Shown here piece by piece: positions 1-9,977 of a stretch of DNA of 47,794 nt (position 1 is its first letter; every line of letters begins with the position of its first letter). The notes under the pieces were generated by a model, which worked only from the letters and a program-made list of their open reading frames with translations, searched no databases and had not been told where the DNA came from. A program made the translations under genes and the position numbers. Origin of the DNA: Lysobacteraceae bacterium (GTDB lineage: Bacteria; Pseudomonadota; Gammaproteobacteria; Xanthomonadales; Xanthomonadaceae). Where the stretch lies: contig QBLY01000021.1 of the NCBI GenBank assembly GCA_003241895.1, forward strand, positions 1 to 47,794, written 5' to 3'.

Positions 1-1290
1 GAAAGCGTCGACACCGCGGCCGAGCGCGTCGCCGCCACCCCGCGTCGCCCCACCGCCACGCCCGATGGTCGCCTTGAGATCGTGCCGCCCTCGGGCGCCG
101 ACAGCGCCGCGCGCGGCGTGCAGTCGGGCGCCAGTGGCGCCGGCACCGGCAGCGAACTGCGCGCCGAGCTTACCCAGACCCGCGAAGACCTCGCGGCCCG
201 CGAAGCCGAAGTGTCCGAGCTGCGCTCGCAGCTGGCCGAACTGGATCAGCAGCAGGCCGACAGCCAGCGCCTGATCCAGATGCAGGACAGCCAGATGAAG
301 GCCCTGCAGGATCGCCTTGGCCAGCCGGCCCCGGCCCCGCCCCCCGCGCCCGAAGCCACCGCCAGTGCCGCAGCGGTGGCAGCCGGTACGGCGCCTGCCG
401 CCGAAGACGTGTCCAAGCCCTGGTATCTCAATCCGCTGGTCTGGGGCGGCGGTGGCCTGGTGCTGGTGCTTGCGGGCCTGGTGCTGGCGTTGCGCGGACG
501 CCGCACCGCCAGCCCGATGCCGCTGCCCGGACGCCGCATTTCCGACGACGATGCCCTGCACGCCAGCCTGGCCAGCAGCCACAGCGAGTCCGCGGTTGCC
601 GATCAGGCACAAGCAGAGGAAGAAGAAGCTACGCCGGTCGATGGCGACCAGACCCGATTGGAGGAGGCCGTTGCCTCCCGTCCAGACGACCTGGAAACCC
701 ACATCAGCCTGCTTCGCCACCTCTACGCGCGCGGCGACAAGGCCCGGTACGATGCCGCGGCACAGGCCATGCGGGACCGCGTCCGCAGCACGCTCGACCC
801 GCGCTGGCGCGAAGCGGTGGTGATGGGCGTGGCCATCTCGCCCGCGAATCCGCTGTTCAGCCAGGCCGGTTGGAATTCGCCCCGCTTCGGCGACACCGGT
901 GTGATGCCGGCGGCACCGCCCACGGCGGCGGCAGCGGTGGACATCCCGGATCTGGACGATCCCGATCCCGTCGTGGCGGCAGCCCCTGCCCCGGCAGTCG
1001 AGGACCAGGACGACGACTGGGATCGACTGACGCTGGCTGCCTCGGGCGTCACCACCAGTGCAGCCGACCCGGAGCCGGACCTCTACGACGCCGTGACCCT
1101 GGAGCCGGTAGCCACCGAAGCCGCCGCGGCGGACGGCGACGACGGCAGCGACACCAAGATCGAACTGGCCAAGGCCTACCTGGACATCGGCGACATCGAA
1201 GGGGCCAAGGGCATGCTCGAGGAGGTCATCGCCGAGGCCGGCCCGTCGGGTCGCACCGAGGCCGAGCGGTTGCTGAAGGAAATTGGCTAA
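1..1290 (+). CDS. fimV: FimV family pilus-assembly/polar hub protein, C-terminal part (5' end outside window)
   Basis: The frame is open from base 1, so only the last 429 residues are present. In order they show a heptad-rich coiled coil (about bases 160-320), an Ala/Pro-rich linker, one transmembrane helix (about bases 435-505, starting [10 protein letters not shown]), a basic stop-transfer run, a long acidic cytoplasmic region with a TPR-like stretch (about bases 660-850), and the terminal FimV module with [20 protein letters not shown] followed by AERLLKEIG. FimV is an inner-membrane protein with a periplasmic LysM region (not in the window) that organises the cell pole and is needed for type IV pili and twitching. 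The family call rests on the terminal module and on truA starting inside its last codons, the usual Xanthomonadaceae and Pseudomonas neighbour. Confidence 0.93.
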   Translation, partial: ESVDTAAERVAATPRRPTATPDGRLEIVPPSGADSAARGVQSGASGAGTGSELRAELTQTREDLAAREAEVSELRSQLAELDQQQADSQRLIQMQDSQMKALQDRLGQPAPAPPPAPEATASAAAVAAGTAPAAEDVSKPWYLNPLVWGGGGLVLVLAGLVLALRGRRTASPMPLPGRRISDDDALHASLASSHSESAVADQAQAEEEEATPVDGDQTRLEEAVASRPDDLETHISLLRHLYARGDKARYDAAAQAMRDRVRSTLDPRWREAVVMGVAISPANPLFSQAGWNSPRFGDTGVMPAAPPTAAAAVDIPDLDDPDPVVAAAPAPAVEDQDDDWDRLTLAASGVTTSAADPEPDLYDAVTLEPVATEAAAADGDDGSDTKIELAKAYLDIGDIEGAKGMLEEVIAEAGPSGRTEAERLLKEIG

Positions 1291-2122
1291 GCCCGCGCTT
1301 CCCGCCAACGCTGCGGACACGGGGCCGGGGCAACCCGGCCCCGCTGTTTCCAGCCTGCGCTTTGCGCTGGGCATCGAATACGACGGCAGCGCCTTCCAGG
1401 GCTGGCAGCGCCTCTCGCACGGGCCTTCGGTGCAGGCGGCCGTGGAATCGGCGCTGTCCTTCGTGGCCAACCATCCACTGGACGTGGTCTGCGCCGGTCG
1501 TACCGACAGCGGCGTGCATGCGCGCTGCCAGGTGGTCCACCTGGACACCGCGTCCGGCCGTACGGCCTTCGCGCTGCAGCAGGGCGGCAACAGCCGCCTG
1601 CCCGGAAGCGTTGCGATCCTGTGGTGCCAGCCGGTGCCGCAGGACTTCCATGCGCGCTACGCGGCGCGCGCACGCCGGTACCGCTACACCTTGCTCAACC
1701 GGCGCACCCGCCCGGCCATCCACCGCGACACCCTGACCTGGGAGCGGCACCCGCTGGACGCCGAGGCGATGCACCGCGCCGCCCAGGCCCTGGTGGGTGA
1801 GCATGATTTCTCCGCCTTTCGCACGGTGCACTGCCAGGCGCCGCACCCCAACCGCAACGTCCACGAGATCAGCGTGCGCCGTGAAGACGACCGGGTGGTG
1901 ATCGAAGTGCAGGCCAACGCCTTCCTGCACCACATGGTCCGCAACTTCGTGGGCAGCCTGCTGCCCGTGGGGCGCGGCGAACAGCCCGAGGGCTGGCCCG
2001 GCGAACTGCTGCGGGGCCGCGACCGCGCGGTGGCCGGCCCGACCGCGCCGTCCAGCGGCTTGGTATTCCTTGGCCCGCGCTACCCGGCGTCGTGGTCCCT
2101 GCCCGGCGAGGTCACGCTCTGA
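1283..2122 (+). CDS. truA: tRNA pseudouridine(38-40) synthase TruA
   Basis: TruA makes pseudouridine at positions 38-40 in the anticodon stem-loop of many tRNAs. The core starts at residue 28 ([16 protein letters not shown]) and the catalytic Asp is D75 in [10 protein letters not shown]. Later conserved blocks are [17 protein letters not shown] and [10 protein letters not shown]. The encoded length of 279 residues includes a 25-residue Ala/Pro-rich leader. The only standard in-frame start before the core is TTG at 1283, which overlaps the end of fimV by 8 bases and implies translational coupling. A shorter protein from the CTG at 1355 cannot be excluded. Confidence 0.95.
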   Translation: MAKPALPANAADTGPGQPGPAVSSLRFALGIEYDGSAFQGWQRLSHGPSVQAAVESALSFVANHPLDVVCAGRTDSGVHARCQVVHLDTASGRTAFALQQGGNSRLPGSVAILWCQPVPQDFHARYAARARRYRYTLLNRRTRPAIHRDTLTWERHPLDAEAMHRAAQALVGEHDFSAFRTVHCQAPHPNRNVHEISVRREDDRVVIEVQANAFLHHMVRNFVGSLLPVGRGEQPEGWPGELLRGRDRAVAGPTAPSSGLVFLGPRYPASWSLPGEVTL

Positions 2123-2167
2123 GCGTTTGTTTCATCGCGCCTGCACAGCAAACACACGCGCAGCGCC

Positions 2168-2173
2168 TACAAT
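2168..2173 (+). promoter_or_regulatory. Possible -10 element for trpF
   Basis: TACAAT lies only 5 bases before the trpF ATG. No convincing -35 is seen 16-18 bases upstream. If used, transcription would start at or within a few bases of the ATG and give a nearly leaderless mRNA. No tryptophan leader peptide or attenuator is visible in the 56-base truA-trpF gap. Confidence 0.3.
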
Positions 2174-2178
2174 AAGCC

Positions 2179-2814
2179 ATGAGAACAAGGATCAAATTCT
2201 GCGGCCTCACCCGTCCCGGCGACGTCCGGCTGGCGGTCGAGCTGGGCGTGGACGCGCTGGGCTTCGTGTTCGCGACCGCCAGCCCGCGCCGGTTGGTGCC
2301 TGAACAGGTGGAATCGCTTCGGCAGGCCGTGCCGCCGCTGGTGGACGTGGTGGCCTTGTTCATGGACAACCCGGGCAGCGACGTGGTCGCCGCCATCCGC
2401 GTGCTCAGGCCCAGCGTGCTGCAGTTCCACGGCGGCGAAGACGACGCGTTCTGCCGCAGCTTCGGGCTGCCCTTCATCAAGACCGTGGCGATGGGGCAGG
2501 GCGCCGCCGATGCGGTGCTGGCGCGGAAACGCTACCCTTCGGCCAGCGCTTTCCTGCTTGACGGCCACGGCCCCGGACAGCCCGGTGGCCGAGGCGAAAG
2601 CTTCGACTGGAACATCATCCCGCCGCTCGGCCGGCCGGTGTTCCTGGCCGGCGGCCTGGCGCCCGGCAACGTCGGCCAGGCCATCCGCGCAGCCAATCCC
2701 TACGCCGTGGACGTGTCCAGCGGCATCGAGAGCGTGCCGGGCACCAAGGACGGCGAAAAAATGCAGCAGTTCGTAGACGAGGTTAGACGTGCAGACCGCA
2801 ATGCCCAGCAATGA
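2179..2814 (+). CDS. trpF: Phosphoribosylanthranilate isomerase TrpF
   Basis: TrpF converts N-(5-phosphoribosyl)anthranilate to CdRP, the third step of tryptophan synthesis, in the cytoplasm. The 211-residue protein is a single TIM barrel. The N-terminal KFCGLTRP carries the catalytic Cys (C8). The general acid Asp is D128 in [10 protein letters not shown], and the phosphate-binding ends of the barrel are [11 protein letters not shown] and [10 protein letters not shown]. The family usually has 200-215 residues. The 3' end overlaps the start of trpB, so the two are coupled. trpC and trpD, which supply and use neighbouring intermediates, are not in the window; split trp genes are normal in this family of bacteria. 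Confidence 0.97.
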   Translation: MRTRIKFCGLTRPGDVRLAVELGVDALGFVFATASPRRLVPEQVESLRQAVPPLVDVVALFMDNPGSDVVAAIRVLRPSVLQFHGGEDDAFCRSFGLPFIKTVAMGQGAADAVLARKRYPSASAFLLDGHGPGQPGGRGESFDWNIIPPLGRPVFLAGGLAPGNVGQAIRAANPYAVDVSSGIESVPGTKDGEKMQQFVDEVRRADRNAQQ

Positions 2815-4036
2815 CATCCCCAAGGCCGCCGACATCGCCGATTTCGGCGCCTGGCCGGACGCCGCGGGACACTTCGGCCGCTACGGCGGCGTGTTCGTTT
2901 CCGAAACCCTGATCGGTCCGCTGCGCGAACTCGAGACGGCCTACGACAAGTACAGCAAGGACCCGCAGTTCCTGGCCGAGCTGCGCCACGACTACCGGCA
3001 TTACGTCGGCCGCCCCAGCCCGATCTATGAAGCGGTGCGGCTGTCGGAATACGTGGGCGGCGCGCGCATCCTGCTCAAGCGCGAAGACCTCAACCACACC
3101 GGCGCGCACAAGATCAACAACACCATCGGCCAGGGCATGCTGGCCAAGCGCATGGGCAAGACCCGCATCATCGCCGAGACCGGTGCCGGCCAGCACGGCG
3201 TCGCCAGCGCCACGGTGGCCGCGCGGCTGGGCCTGGAATGCGTGGTGTACATGGGCTCCACCGACGTCGAGCGCCAGGCGCCGAACGTGTTCCGCATGAA
3301 GCTGCTGGGCGCCACCGTGGTGCCGGTCACTTCGGGCTCCAAGACGCTCAAGGACGCGCTCAACGAGGCCATGCGCGACTGGGTGACCAACGTGCACGAC
3401 ACCTTCTACATCATCGGTACCGTGGCCGGTCCGCATCCCTATCCCAAGCTGGTGCGCGACTTCAACGCGGTGGTGGGCAAGGAAGCGCGCGCGCAGATGC
3501 TCGAGCAATACGGTCGCCTGCCTGACGCCATCACCGCCTGCGTGGGCGGCGGCAGCAACGCCATCGGCATGTTCCATGCGTTCCTCAACGACCCCGGCGT
3601 GGCCATCATCGGCGCCGAGGCCGCGGGCGACGGCATCGAGACCGGCCGTCATTCGGCGTCGCTGGTCGCCGGTCGCCCGGGCGTGCTGCACGGCAACCGC
3701 ACCTACGTGATCTGCGACGACGACGGCCAGATCACCGAAACCCATTCCATCTCGGCCGGCCTGGACTATCCGGGCGTCGGCCCTGAGCACGCCTTCCTCA
3801 AGGACAGCGGTCGCGCCAGTTACGTCGGCGTCACCGACGACGAGGCGATGGAAGCCTTCCACCTGCTGGCGCGCAAGGAGGGCATCCTGGCGGCGCTGGA
3901 GTCGGCCCACGCCATCGCCCAGGCGATGAAGATCGCCCGCGGCATGCCCAAGGACGGCCTGGTGCTGTGCAATCTTTCGGGCCGCGGTGACAAAGACATC
4001 TTCACCATCGCCAAGCGCGAAGGGATTGTTCTTTGA
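2789..4036 (+). CDS. trpB: Tryptophan synthase beta chain
   Basis: TrpB condenses indole with L-serine using pyridoxal phosphate, as the beta subunit of the alpha2-beta2 complex. The PLP Schiff-base lysine is K108 in [12 protein letters not shown]. The catalytic Glu is E130 in [11 protein letters not shown]. The phosphate loop is [10 protein letters not shown]. The C-terminal [11 protein letters not shown] is also typical. The length is 415 residues. The start GTG at 2789 has GAGG about 6 bases upstream (2779-2782); the ATG at 2801 is the alternative and would shorten the protein by four residues. The gene overlaps trpF by 26 bases. A 75-90 base gap separates it from trpA. Confidence 0.97.
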   Translation: MQTAMPSNDIPKAADIADFGAWPDAAGHFGRYGGVFVSETLIGPLRELETAYDKYSKDPQFLAELRHDYRHYVGRPSPIYEAVRLSEYVGGARILLKREDLNHTGAHKINNTIGQGMLAKRMGKTRIIAETGAGQHGVASATVAARLGLECVVYMGSTDVERQAPNVFRMKLLGATVVPVTSGSKTLKDALNEAMRDWVTNVHDTFYIIGTVAGPHPYPKLVRDFNAVVGKEARAQMLEQYGRLPDAITACVGGGSNAIGMFHAFLNDPGVAIIGAEAAGDGIETGRHSASLVAGRPGVLHGNRTYVICDDDGQITETHSISAGLDYPGVGPEHAFLKDSGRASYVGVTDDEAMEAFHLLARKEGILAALESAHAIAQAMKIARGMPKDGLVLCNLSGRGDKDIFTIAKREGIVL

Positions 4037-4043
4037 ACGATTG

Positions 4044-4095
4044 GCGCGGATGCGCTTACCTTCGCCTTTGACTCCTTCATCCGCTCTTATCCGCG
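4044..4095 (+). repeat. Inverted GCGGAT/ATCCGC repeats in the trpB-trpA gap
   Basis: GCGCGGAT at 4044-4051 is complementary to ATCCGC at 4079-4084 and to ATCCGCG at 4089-4095, so the leader of trpA can fold into either of two overlapping hairpins. There is no T-run behind them. This could be an mRNA stability or attenuation element, or a degenerate dispersed repeat. Confidence 0.35.
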
Positions 4096-4126
4096 TCTTC
4101 CATGCAAATCCGTGGCCAAAATGAAA

Positions 4127-4933
4127 ATGTCCAGAATCGACGCCAAGTTCGCCCAGCTCGCCGCCCTCAAGCGCAAGGCCCTCGTGCCGTTCATCACCGC
4201 CGGCGATCCGTCGCTGGAGGCCACCGTGCCGGTGATGCACGCGCTGGTGCAGGCCGGCGCCGACGTGATCGAGCTGGGCGTGCCGTTTTCCGACCCGATG
4301 GCCGACGGCCCGGTGATCCAGCGCAGCTCCGAGCGTGCTATCGAGCGCGGCGCCGGCCTGCGCTACCTGTTCGAAACGGTGGCCAGGTTCCGTCGCGACG
4401 ACGCCACCACGCCCGTGGTGCTGATGGGTTACCTGAACCCGGTCGAGATGCGCGGCGCCGAGGCTTTCGCCAAGGCGGCCGCGGAAGCGGGCGTTGACGG
4501 CGTGCTGCTGGTGGACCTGCCGCCGGAAGAGGCCGGCCCCACCCGCGAGGCCTTCAATGCGGCAGGCCTGCAGCTGATCTCGCTGGCCGCGCCAACCACT
4601 ACGCCCGACCGGCTGGCGCGCCTGGCCACGCAGTCGCAGGGCTACCTGTACTACGTTTCCTTTGCCGGCGTCACCGGTGGCGGCCAGCTCGACACGGCGG
4701 CGGTGCTGATCAAGGCCGGCGACCTGCGTGCGATGGCGAACGTACCGGTGCTGGTGGGTTTCGGAATCCGCGACGCGGCCTCGGCGGCGGCGCTGGCGCC
4801 GGCGGCCGATGGCGTGGTGGTGGGCAGTGCGCTGGTGGATGCCCTGTCTGCCGCCACCGACCCGGAAGACGCCGCCAGGCGCGCCGCCGCCTTCCTCGCC
4901 CCGCTGCGTGCCGCGTTGGACCAGGTGGCCTGA
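4127..4933 (+). CDS. trpA: Tryptophan synthase alpha chain
   Basis: TrpA cleaves indole-3-glycerol phosphate to indole and glyceraldehyde 3-phosphate; the indole is channelled to TrpB. The N-terminal barrel has the block PFITAGDPSLEAT and the catalytic residues E49 (VIELGVPFSDP) and D60 (MADGPVIQ). Counting from the ATG at 4127 puts these at exactly the positions of the enterobacterial enzyme, which is why this start was chosen over ATG 4121 or GTG 4112. YYVSFAGVTGG and VLVGFGIRDAASA are the later loop and phosphate-binding motifs. The length is 268 residues. No strong ribosome binding site is visible. The gene is followed by a 96-base gap before accD. Confidence 0.96.
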   Translation: MSRIDAKFAQLAALKRKALVPFITAGDPSLEATVPVMHALVQAGADVIELGVPFSDPMADGPVIQRSSERAIERGAGLRYLFETVARFRRDDATTPVVLMGYLNPVEMRGAEAFAKAAAEAGVDGVLLVDLPPEEAGPTREAFNAAGLQLISLAAPTTTPDRLARLATQSQGYLYYVSFAGVTGGGQLDTAAVLIKAGDLRAMANVPVLVGFGIRDAASAAALAPAADGVVVGSALVDALSAATDPEDAARRAAAFLAPLRAALDQVA

Positions 4934-4995
4934 GCGCGGCACGGGCGGTGCCGGGGTTCGCCGGGGCGGGCACTTCCCACCCCGGCCTTTCGGGC

Positions 4996-5001
4996 TAAAC
5001 T
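4996..5001 (+). promoter_or_regulatory. Possible -10 element for accD
   Basis: TAAACT lies 28 bases before the accD ATG in an otherwise GC-rich gap. No good -35 hexamer is evident, so this is a weak call. Confidence 0.25.
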
Positions 5002-5029
5002 CCACGACCCGAACAAGACCGGTGGCTCA

Positions 5030-5917
5030 ATGAGCTGGCTGACCAAATTGATGCCGTCGCGCATCCGCACCGAGGGCGGCGGCAAGCGCGCCGTGCCCGA
5101 GGGACTGTGGGAAAAGTGCGACCGCTGCGGGGCCGCGCTGTATGGCCCCGAGCTCGAGAAGAACCTGCGCGTGTGCCCCAAGTGCAACCACCACATGAGC
5201 ATCGGCGCGCGCGAGCGCCTGGTGGCCTTCCTGGACGACGAGGACGGCGAGGAAATCGGCGCCGCGCTGGGGCCGGTGGACGCACTGCACTTCAAGGACC
5301 AGAAGAAGTACTCCGAGCGCATCAAGGCGGCGCAGAAAGCCACCGGCGAGCGCGACGCGATGGTCGCCGTGCAGGGCAAGCTCAAGGGCCACCCGGTTTG
5401 CGTGGCGGCGTTCGAGTTCCGCTACATGGGCGGTTCGATGGGTTCGGTGGTGGGCGAGAAGTTCACCTTGGCGGCCGAGCGCGCGCTGGAAGTGGGCTGT
5501 CCCCTGGTGTGCTTCTCGGCCACCGGCGGTGCCCGCATGCAGGAAGGCCTGTTCTCGCTGATGCAGATGGCCAAGACCTCGGCGGCCCTGGGCCGGCTGC
5601 GTGCGGCGGGCCTGCCGTTCGTGTCGGTGCTCACGCACCCGACCACCGGCGGCGTTTCGGCCTCGCTGGGCATGCTGGGCGACATCAACGTGGGCGAACC
5701 GCACGCGCTGATCGGCTTCGCCGGCCCGCGCGTGATCGAACAGACCGTGCGCGAGACCTTGCCCGAGGGCTTCCAGCGCTCGGAGTTCCTGGTCGAACAT
5801 GGCGCCGTGGACCTGATCATCGACCGCCGCCAGATGCGCGAGAAACTCGGCGCGCTGCTGGCGCTGATGATGCGCCAGCCGATGCCGGCGCACGATCCCG
5901 CGCCCAGCGCCGATTGA
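5030..5917 (+). CDS. accD: Acetyl-CoA carboxylase carboxyltransferase subunit beta
   Basis: AccD with AccA forms the carboxyltransferase that moves CO2 from biotin to acetyl-CoA, giving malonyl-CoA for fatty acid synthesis. The N-terminal zinc ribbon is complete, with C30, C33, C49 and C52. The crotonase-fold core follows with [49 protein letters not shown] and [12 protein letters not shown]. The length of 295 residues is typical. In many Xanthomonadaceae folC and a SPOR-domain gene follow accD; here glmM starts 7 bases after the stop, so the local order is rearranged or shortened. Confidence 0.97.
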   Translation: MSWLTKLMPSRIRTEGGGKRAVPEGLWEKCDRCGAALYGPELEKNLRVCPKCNHHMSIGARERLVAFLDDEDGEEIGAALGPVDALHFKDQKKYSERIKAAQKATGERDAMVAVQGKLKGHPVCVAAFEFRYMGGSMGSVVGEKFTLAAERALEVGCPLVCFSATGGARMQEGLFSLMQMAKTSAALGRLRAAGLPFVSVLTHPTTGGVSASLGMLGDINVGEPHALIGFAGPRVIEQTVRETLPEGFQRSEFLVEHGAVDLIIDRRQMREKLGALLALMMRQPMPAHDPAPSAD

Positions 5918-5924
5918 GCCGCCC

Positions 5925-7268
5925 GTGAGCACACGCAAGTATTTCGGTACCGACGGTATCCGCGGCCGGGTCGGTGATTTCCCGATCTCCGCCGATTTCA
6001 TGTTGCGCCTGGGCGCCGCGGCCGGCCAAGTGCTGGTGGGCGAGGGCAACGACCACGCTACCGTGGTCATCGGCAAGGACACGCGCATCTCGGGCTACAT
6101 GTTCGAGGCCGCGCTGGAGGCGGGGCTGGTGGCGGCCGGTGCCGACGTGCGCATGCTGGGCCCGATGCCGACCCCGGCCGTGGCCTACCTGACGCGTTCG
6201 CTGCGCGCCGACGCCGGCATCGTCATCAGCGCATCGCACAACCCGCACTACGACAACGGCATCAAGTTCTTTTCCGCGCAGGGCGAGAAGCTCGCCGACG
6301 CCATCGAAGCCGCGATCGAGGCCGAGCTCGACCAGCCATTCCGCACGCGACCCTCCGAACAGTTGGGCAAGGCCTCGCGCGTCACCGACGCGCTGGCCCG
6401 CTACGCCGAGTTCTGCAAGACCACGGTGCCCGAGGACTTCGCGCTGTCGGGCATGAAGATCGTGATCGACTGCGCCCACGGCGCGACCTACCAGGTGGCG
6501 CCGCGCGTGTTCTCCGAACTGGGCGCGCAGGTGGACGAGATCGGCACCGAGCCCAACGGCCTGAACATCAACGACGGCGTCGGCTCGACGCATCCGGAAG
6601 CCTTGATCGCCCGCGTTCGCGAGACCGGCGCCGACCTTGGCATCGCCTTCGACGGCGACGGCGACCGCGTGATGATGGTGGACGGCGACGGCCGCCTGGT
6701 GGACGGCGACGGCCTGGTCTACCTGCTGGCCCGCGACTGGCACGCTTCGGGCCGCCTGTGCGGACCGGTGGTGGGCACGCTGATGACCAACTATGCGATG
6801 GAGCGCTCGCTGGGCGAGGGCGGCATCGATTTCCTGCGCGCCAAGGTCGGCGACCGCTTCGTGCACCAGGCCTTGGTGAAAGGCGGCGGCGTGCTGGGCG
6901 GGGAAGCCTCGGGCCACCTGCTGTGCCTGGACCGCGCCAGCACGGGTGACGCCATCGTCAGCGCGCTGCAGGTGCTGGAAGTGCTGCGTCGCACCGGGCA
7001 GACGCTGGCGCAGTCGCAGGCCGGCTATGTGCCGCTGCCCCAGCAGACCGTCAATGTGCGGATAGCGCCCGGCGCCCGGCCGCTGGAGGACGCCAGCGTG
7101 CAGCTGGCCCAGGCCGAGGCCGAAGCCGCCTTGCGCGGCCGTGGCCGCCTGGTGCTGCGCCCGTCCGGCACCGAGCCGGTGGTGCGTGTCACAGTGGAGG
7201 CGGACGACGAGGCGCTGATGAACCAGGTCCTGGATCGCCTGGCCAGCGTCGTGCGCGCGGCGACTTGA
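5925..7268 (+). CDS. glmM: Phosphoglucosamine mutase
   Basis: GlmM isomerises glucosamine-6-phosphate to glucosamine-1-phosphate on the way to UDP-GlcNAc for peptidoglycan and LPS. The N-terminus is the canonical [14 protein letters not shown]. The serine that must be phosphorylated is S104 in [12 protein letters not shown]. The Mg2+ site is D243, D245 and D247 in AFDGDGDRV. The sugar-binding GGEASGH and phosphate-binding [11 protein letters not shown] complete the four domains. The length is 447 residues. The start is GTG, 7 bases after accD, so the two are probably co-transcribed. Its stop overlaps the longest possible start of the next oxygenase gene. Confidence 0.97.
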   Translation: MSTRKYFGTDGIRGRVGDFPISADFMLRLGAAAGQVLVGEGNDHATVVIGKDTRISGYMFEAALEAGLVAAGADVRMLGPMPTPAVAYLTRSLRADAGIVISASHNPHYDNGIKFFSAQGEKLADAIEAAIEAELDQPFRTRPSEQLGKASRVTDALARYAEFCKTTVPEDFALSGMKIVIDCAHGATYQVAPRVFSELGAQVDEIGTEPNGLNINDGVGSTHPEALIARVRETGADLGIAFDGDGDRVMMVDGDGRLVDGDGLVYLLARDWHASGRLCGPVVGTLMTNYAMERSLGEGGIDFLRAKVGDRFVHQALVKGGGVLGGEASGHLLCLDRASTGDAIVSALQVLEVLRRTGQTLAQSQAGYVPLPQQTVNVRIAPGARPLEDASVQLAQAEAEAALRGRGRLVLRPSGTEPVVRVTVEADDEALMNQVLDRLASVVRAAT

Positions 7269-7336
7269 GCCGCGTCAACGCCGCGCCCACCGTTCCGCCC
7301 TTAGACTCGCCCCCTTCACTGACCCGGACGACCGCC

Positions 7337-8275
7337 TTGACCGCCAGCATCCCGACCCTCGACATCCAGCGTTTTGACACCGACCGCGACGCCTTCGTCG
7401 CCGATCTCGGCGCCGCTTACCGCGAGTGGGGCTTCGCCGGCATCCGCAACCACGGCATCCCGCAGGCGCAGATCGACGCCGCCTACGATGTTTTCCAACG
7501 CTTCTTCGCCCTGCCCGAGCCAACCAAGCGCCAGTACCACGTGCCCGGCAGCGGCGGCGCCCGCGGCTATACGCCGTTCGGCATCGAGACCGCCAAGGGC
7601 GCCCAGTACTCCGACCTCAAGGAGTTCTGGCACGTGGGCCGCGAGATCCCGCGCGATTCCAAGTACGCCGACGTGATGCCGGCCAACCTGTGGCCCGCCG
7701 AAATCCCCGAGTTCAAGGGCGTGGCCTACGGCCTGTTCCAGGCCCTGGACCAGTTGGGCTCGCGGGTACTGTGCGCGCTCGCGCTGCATATCGGCCTGCC
7801 GGTGGACTACTTCGCCGACAAGACCCACTTCGGCAACTCGATCCTGCGCCCGATCCACTACCCGCCGATCACCGCCGAGGACGTACCCAACGTGCGCGCC
7901 GGCGCGCACGAGGACATCAACTTCATCACCCTGCTGGTGGGCGCCAGCGCCGCCGGTCTGGAAGTGCTGTCCCGGAAGGGCGATTGGGTGGCGTTCACCG
8001 CCGACGCCGACACCATCGTGGTCAACATCGGCGACATGCTGCAGCGCCTGAGCAACCACGTTTATCCGTCCACTACCCACCGGGTGGTGAACCCGCCGGG
8101 CGAGGCGGCGCGCAAGCCGCGCTACTCCACGCCGTACTTCCTGCACCCCAACCCGGACTTCGTCATCAAGACCCTGCCGGGCTGCATCAGCGCTCAAAAC
8201 CCGGACCGCTATCCCACGTCCATCACCTCGCACGAGTACCTGATGGAGCGGCTGCGCGAGATCAAGCTGGCCTGA
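7337..8275 (+). CDS. 2-oxoglutarate/Fe(II)-dependent oxygenase, isopenicillin N synthase-like
   Basis: The fold is the double-stranded beta-helix dioxygenase of the IPNS/flavonol-synthase superfamily. The N-terminal DIOX_N block contains EWGFAGIRNHGIP. The C-terminal 2OG-FeII_Oxy domain carries the iron ligands H191 and D193 (GAHEDINFITLL) and H248 (STTHRVVNPP), with R262 of RYSTPYF placed to bind 2-oxoglutarate. The frame extends upstream to TTG 7265 (336 residues). The TTG at 7337 was chosen because the protein then begins just before the conserved region (ASIPTLDIQRF); the upstream part is Pro/Thr-rich and lacks family resemblance. The substrate is not predictable. Close homologues are common in proteobacteria as uncharacterised single-copy genes. 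Confidence 0.85.
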   Translation: MTASIPTLDIQRFDTDRDAFVADLGAAYREWGFAGIRNHGIPQAQIDAAYDVFQRFFALPEPTKRQYHVPGSGGARGYTPFGIETAKGAQYSDLKEFWHVGREIPRDSKYADVMPANLWPAEIPEFKGVAYGLFQALDQLGSRVLCALALHIGLPVDYFADKTHFGNSILRPIHYPPITAEDVPNVRAGAHEDINFITLLVGASAAGLEVLSRKGDWVAFTADADTIVVNIGDMLQRLSNHVYPSTTHRVVNPPGEAARKPRYSTPYFLHPNPDFVIKTLPGCISAQNPDRYPTSITSHEYLMERLREIKLA

Positions 8276-8296
8276 GGTTTGCGCTGGACCGCGCGG

Positions 8297-9103
8297 TCAG
8301 TCGGCGTCGCGGAAATCCTTCGACCGCGACCCGATCAGGGCCCGCGCCACGCCCTCGGGCAGGTATTTCCCCAGCGTGGCGATGATGCGGTTGGCGCGCC
8401 CGGTCACGACGCGCGGCTTGCCGGCCTCCACCGCGTCCACGCCCAGCCGGGCCACGGCTTCGCTGCTGAGCCAGATGCCCTTGGGCAACTTGGCGACCTT
8501 GTCGCGCATGCCGTTGACGTCGTGGAATTCGCTGTAGGTCATGCCCGGGCACAGCGCGGTGACGTGCACGCCGCGCGACCGTGATTCCTGGTCCAGCGAC
8601 TCCGAGAAGCGGATCAGCCACAGCTTGGTGGCGCCGTACAGGGTGTGCCCGGCGCTGGCCGGCACCAGGCCTGCCAGCGAGGCCACGTTCAGGATCCGGC
8701 CGTAGCCGGCGGCTTCCATCGCCGGCAGGTAACGGTGGGTGAGTTCGGCCACCGAGGTCATCAGCACCTGCAGGAAGTCGGCGTGGGTCTTCCAGTCGGC
8801 GGAAAGATAGCGGCCGGGGACGCCATAGCCGGCGTTGTTCACCAGCGTGGCGATGAACAGGCCGCGGGCCTGGGTCTGTTCGAACAGCCGCGCCGGCGTG
8901 GCGGGATCGGCCAGGTCGGCGGCGATAACGACGCAGTCCACCAGCGGCGAGAGCTCGGCCGCCAGCGCCTCGAGCCGGTCGGCGCGGCGCGCCACCAGCA
9001 CCAGCGGTACGCCGCGACCGGCGTATTCGCGGGCCAGGGCGGCGCCGATGCCGCTGGAGGCGCCGGTGATGAGGGCGTAGCCACGGGGAAGGGGTGGGGT
9101 CAT
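8297..9103 (-). CDS. Short-chain dehydrogenase/reductase (SDR family)
   Basis: This is a classical NAD(P)-dependent SDR of 268 residues. The Rossmann motif TGASSGIG is at 13-20, the structural NNAG at 89-92, the catalytic serine at S142 (NVASLAG), and the YxxxK pair at Y156 and K160 (LYGATK). ARRADRLE after beta-2 suggests NADP(H) preference. The LCPGMTYSEFH loop and C-terminal GRANRIIATLGKYLP resemble the DltE/YqjQ-like branch that acts on lipophilic carbonyls, but the substrate is not known. ATG 9103 is preferred to the upstream ATG at 9142 because the core begins six codons later. It converges with the oxygenase gene and diverges from tpiA. Confidence 0.9.
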   Translation of the reverse strand: MTPPLPRGYALITGASSGIGAALAREYAGRGVPLVLVARRADRLEALAAELSPLVDCVVIAADLADPATPARLFEQTQARGLFIATLVNNAGYGVPGRYLSADWKTHADFLQVLMTSVAELTHRYLPAMEAAGYGRILNVASLAGLVPASAGHTLYGATKLWLIRFSESLDQESRSRGVHVTALCPGMTYSEFHDVNGMRDKVAKLPKGIWLSSEAVARLGVDAVEAGKPRVVTGRANRIIATLGKYLPEGVARALIGSRSKDFRDAD

Positions 9104-9213
9104 GGTCGCAAGCTCGGGTGGCCGGGTGATGGGCATTATCACCGGTGCGGCCTCCGGGTCGTCAGTCCAGGGCGGGCGCGGTATCCTTCACGCCTGATTC
9201 CGAGGACACCCCC

Positions 9214-9966
9214 ATGCGCCCGAAGATAGTGGCCGGCAACTGGAAACTGCACGGGGACCGCGCCTTCGCGCGCGCCCTGATGGACGCCCTGGTGGCGGCG
9301 CCGCGCGCGGCCGGGGTGGAACTGGTGATCCTGCCGCCCACGCCATACCTGGGCGAGCTGGCCGACCGCTACTCCCGCGACGGCGTGGCCTTCGGGGGCC
9401 AGGACCTGGACGTGAACGACCAGGGCGCCTACACCGGCGAAACCTCGGGCCGCATGCTGCGCGACGTGGGCGGGCAGTACGTGCTGGTGGGCCATTCCGA
9501 GCGCCGGCAGTACCACGAAGAGGACAGCCAGCAGGTCGCCGAGAAGTTCGTCGCCGCCCAGAAGGCCGGCCTCACGCCCATCCTGTGCGTGGGCGAGACC
9601 CTGGGCCAGCGCGAGGCGGGGCACACCGAATGGGCCCTCCAGCGCCAGCTCGAGCCGGTGCTGGCGCTGGCGGGCATCGCGGCCTTCGAGCGCGCCGTCC
9701 TGGCCTATGAGCCGGTCTGGGCCATCGGCACCGGCCGGACCGCCAGCCCGGACCAGGTCCAGGAAGTCCATGCCTTCCTGCGTGGCGAACTTCGTGCACA
9801 CGATGCTAGAATCGCCGGCTCGCTGCCCCTGCTTTACGGCGGCAGCGTCAAACCCGCCAACGCGGCCGAGCTGTTTTCCCAGCCCGACGTCGACGGCGGC
9901 CTCATCGGGGGCGCGTCCCTCGTGGCCCAGGATTTCCTGGCAATCGCTGCCGCGGCGGCGAGGTAA
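9214..9966 (+). CDS. tpiA: Triose-phosphate isomerase
   Basis: TpiA interconverts dihydroxyacetone phosphate and glyceraldehyde 3-phosphate in glycolysis and gluconeogenesis. All active-site residues are present: N9 and K11 (GNWKLHG), H94 (LVGHSERR) and the base E166 (AYEPVWAIGTG). The phosphate loops are LLYGGSVKP and GLIGGASL. The length is 250 residues, normal for bacteria. The ATG at 9214 gives the standard N-terminus RPKIVAGNWK; upstream in-frame codons do not match the family. secG follows after 11 bases, a pairing conserved in many proteobacteria. Confidence 0.98.
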   Translation: MRPKIVAGNWKLHGDRAFARALMDALVAAPRAAGVELVILPPTPYLGELADRYSRDGVAFGGQDLDVNDQGAYTGETSGRMLRDVGGQYVLVGHSERRQYHEEDSQQVAEKFVAAQKAGLTPILCVGETLGQREAGHTEWALQRQLEPVLALAGIAAFERAVLAYEPVWAIGTGRTASPDQVQEVHAFLRGELRAHDARIAGSLPLLYGGSVKPANAAELFSQPDVDGGLIGGASLVAQDFLAIAAAAAR

Positions 9967-9977
9967 ACGTACCCACC

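Noticed and set aside
2123-2178. Tryptophan leader peptide or attenuator before trpF
   Set aside because: The gap is only 56 bases, has no short frame with Trp codons and no terminator/antiterminator pair.
2783-5005. 740-codon reverse-strand open frame over trpB-trpA
   Set aside because: It lies opposite well-identified genes, is rich in Arg/Gly/His and has no motif. Long antisense frames are expected at this GC content.
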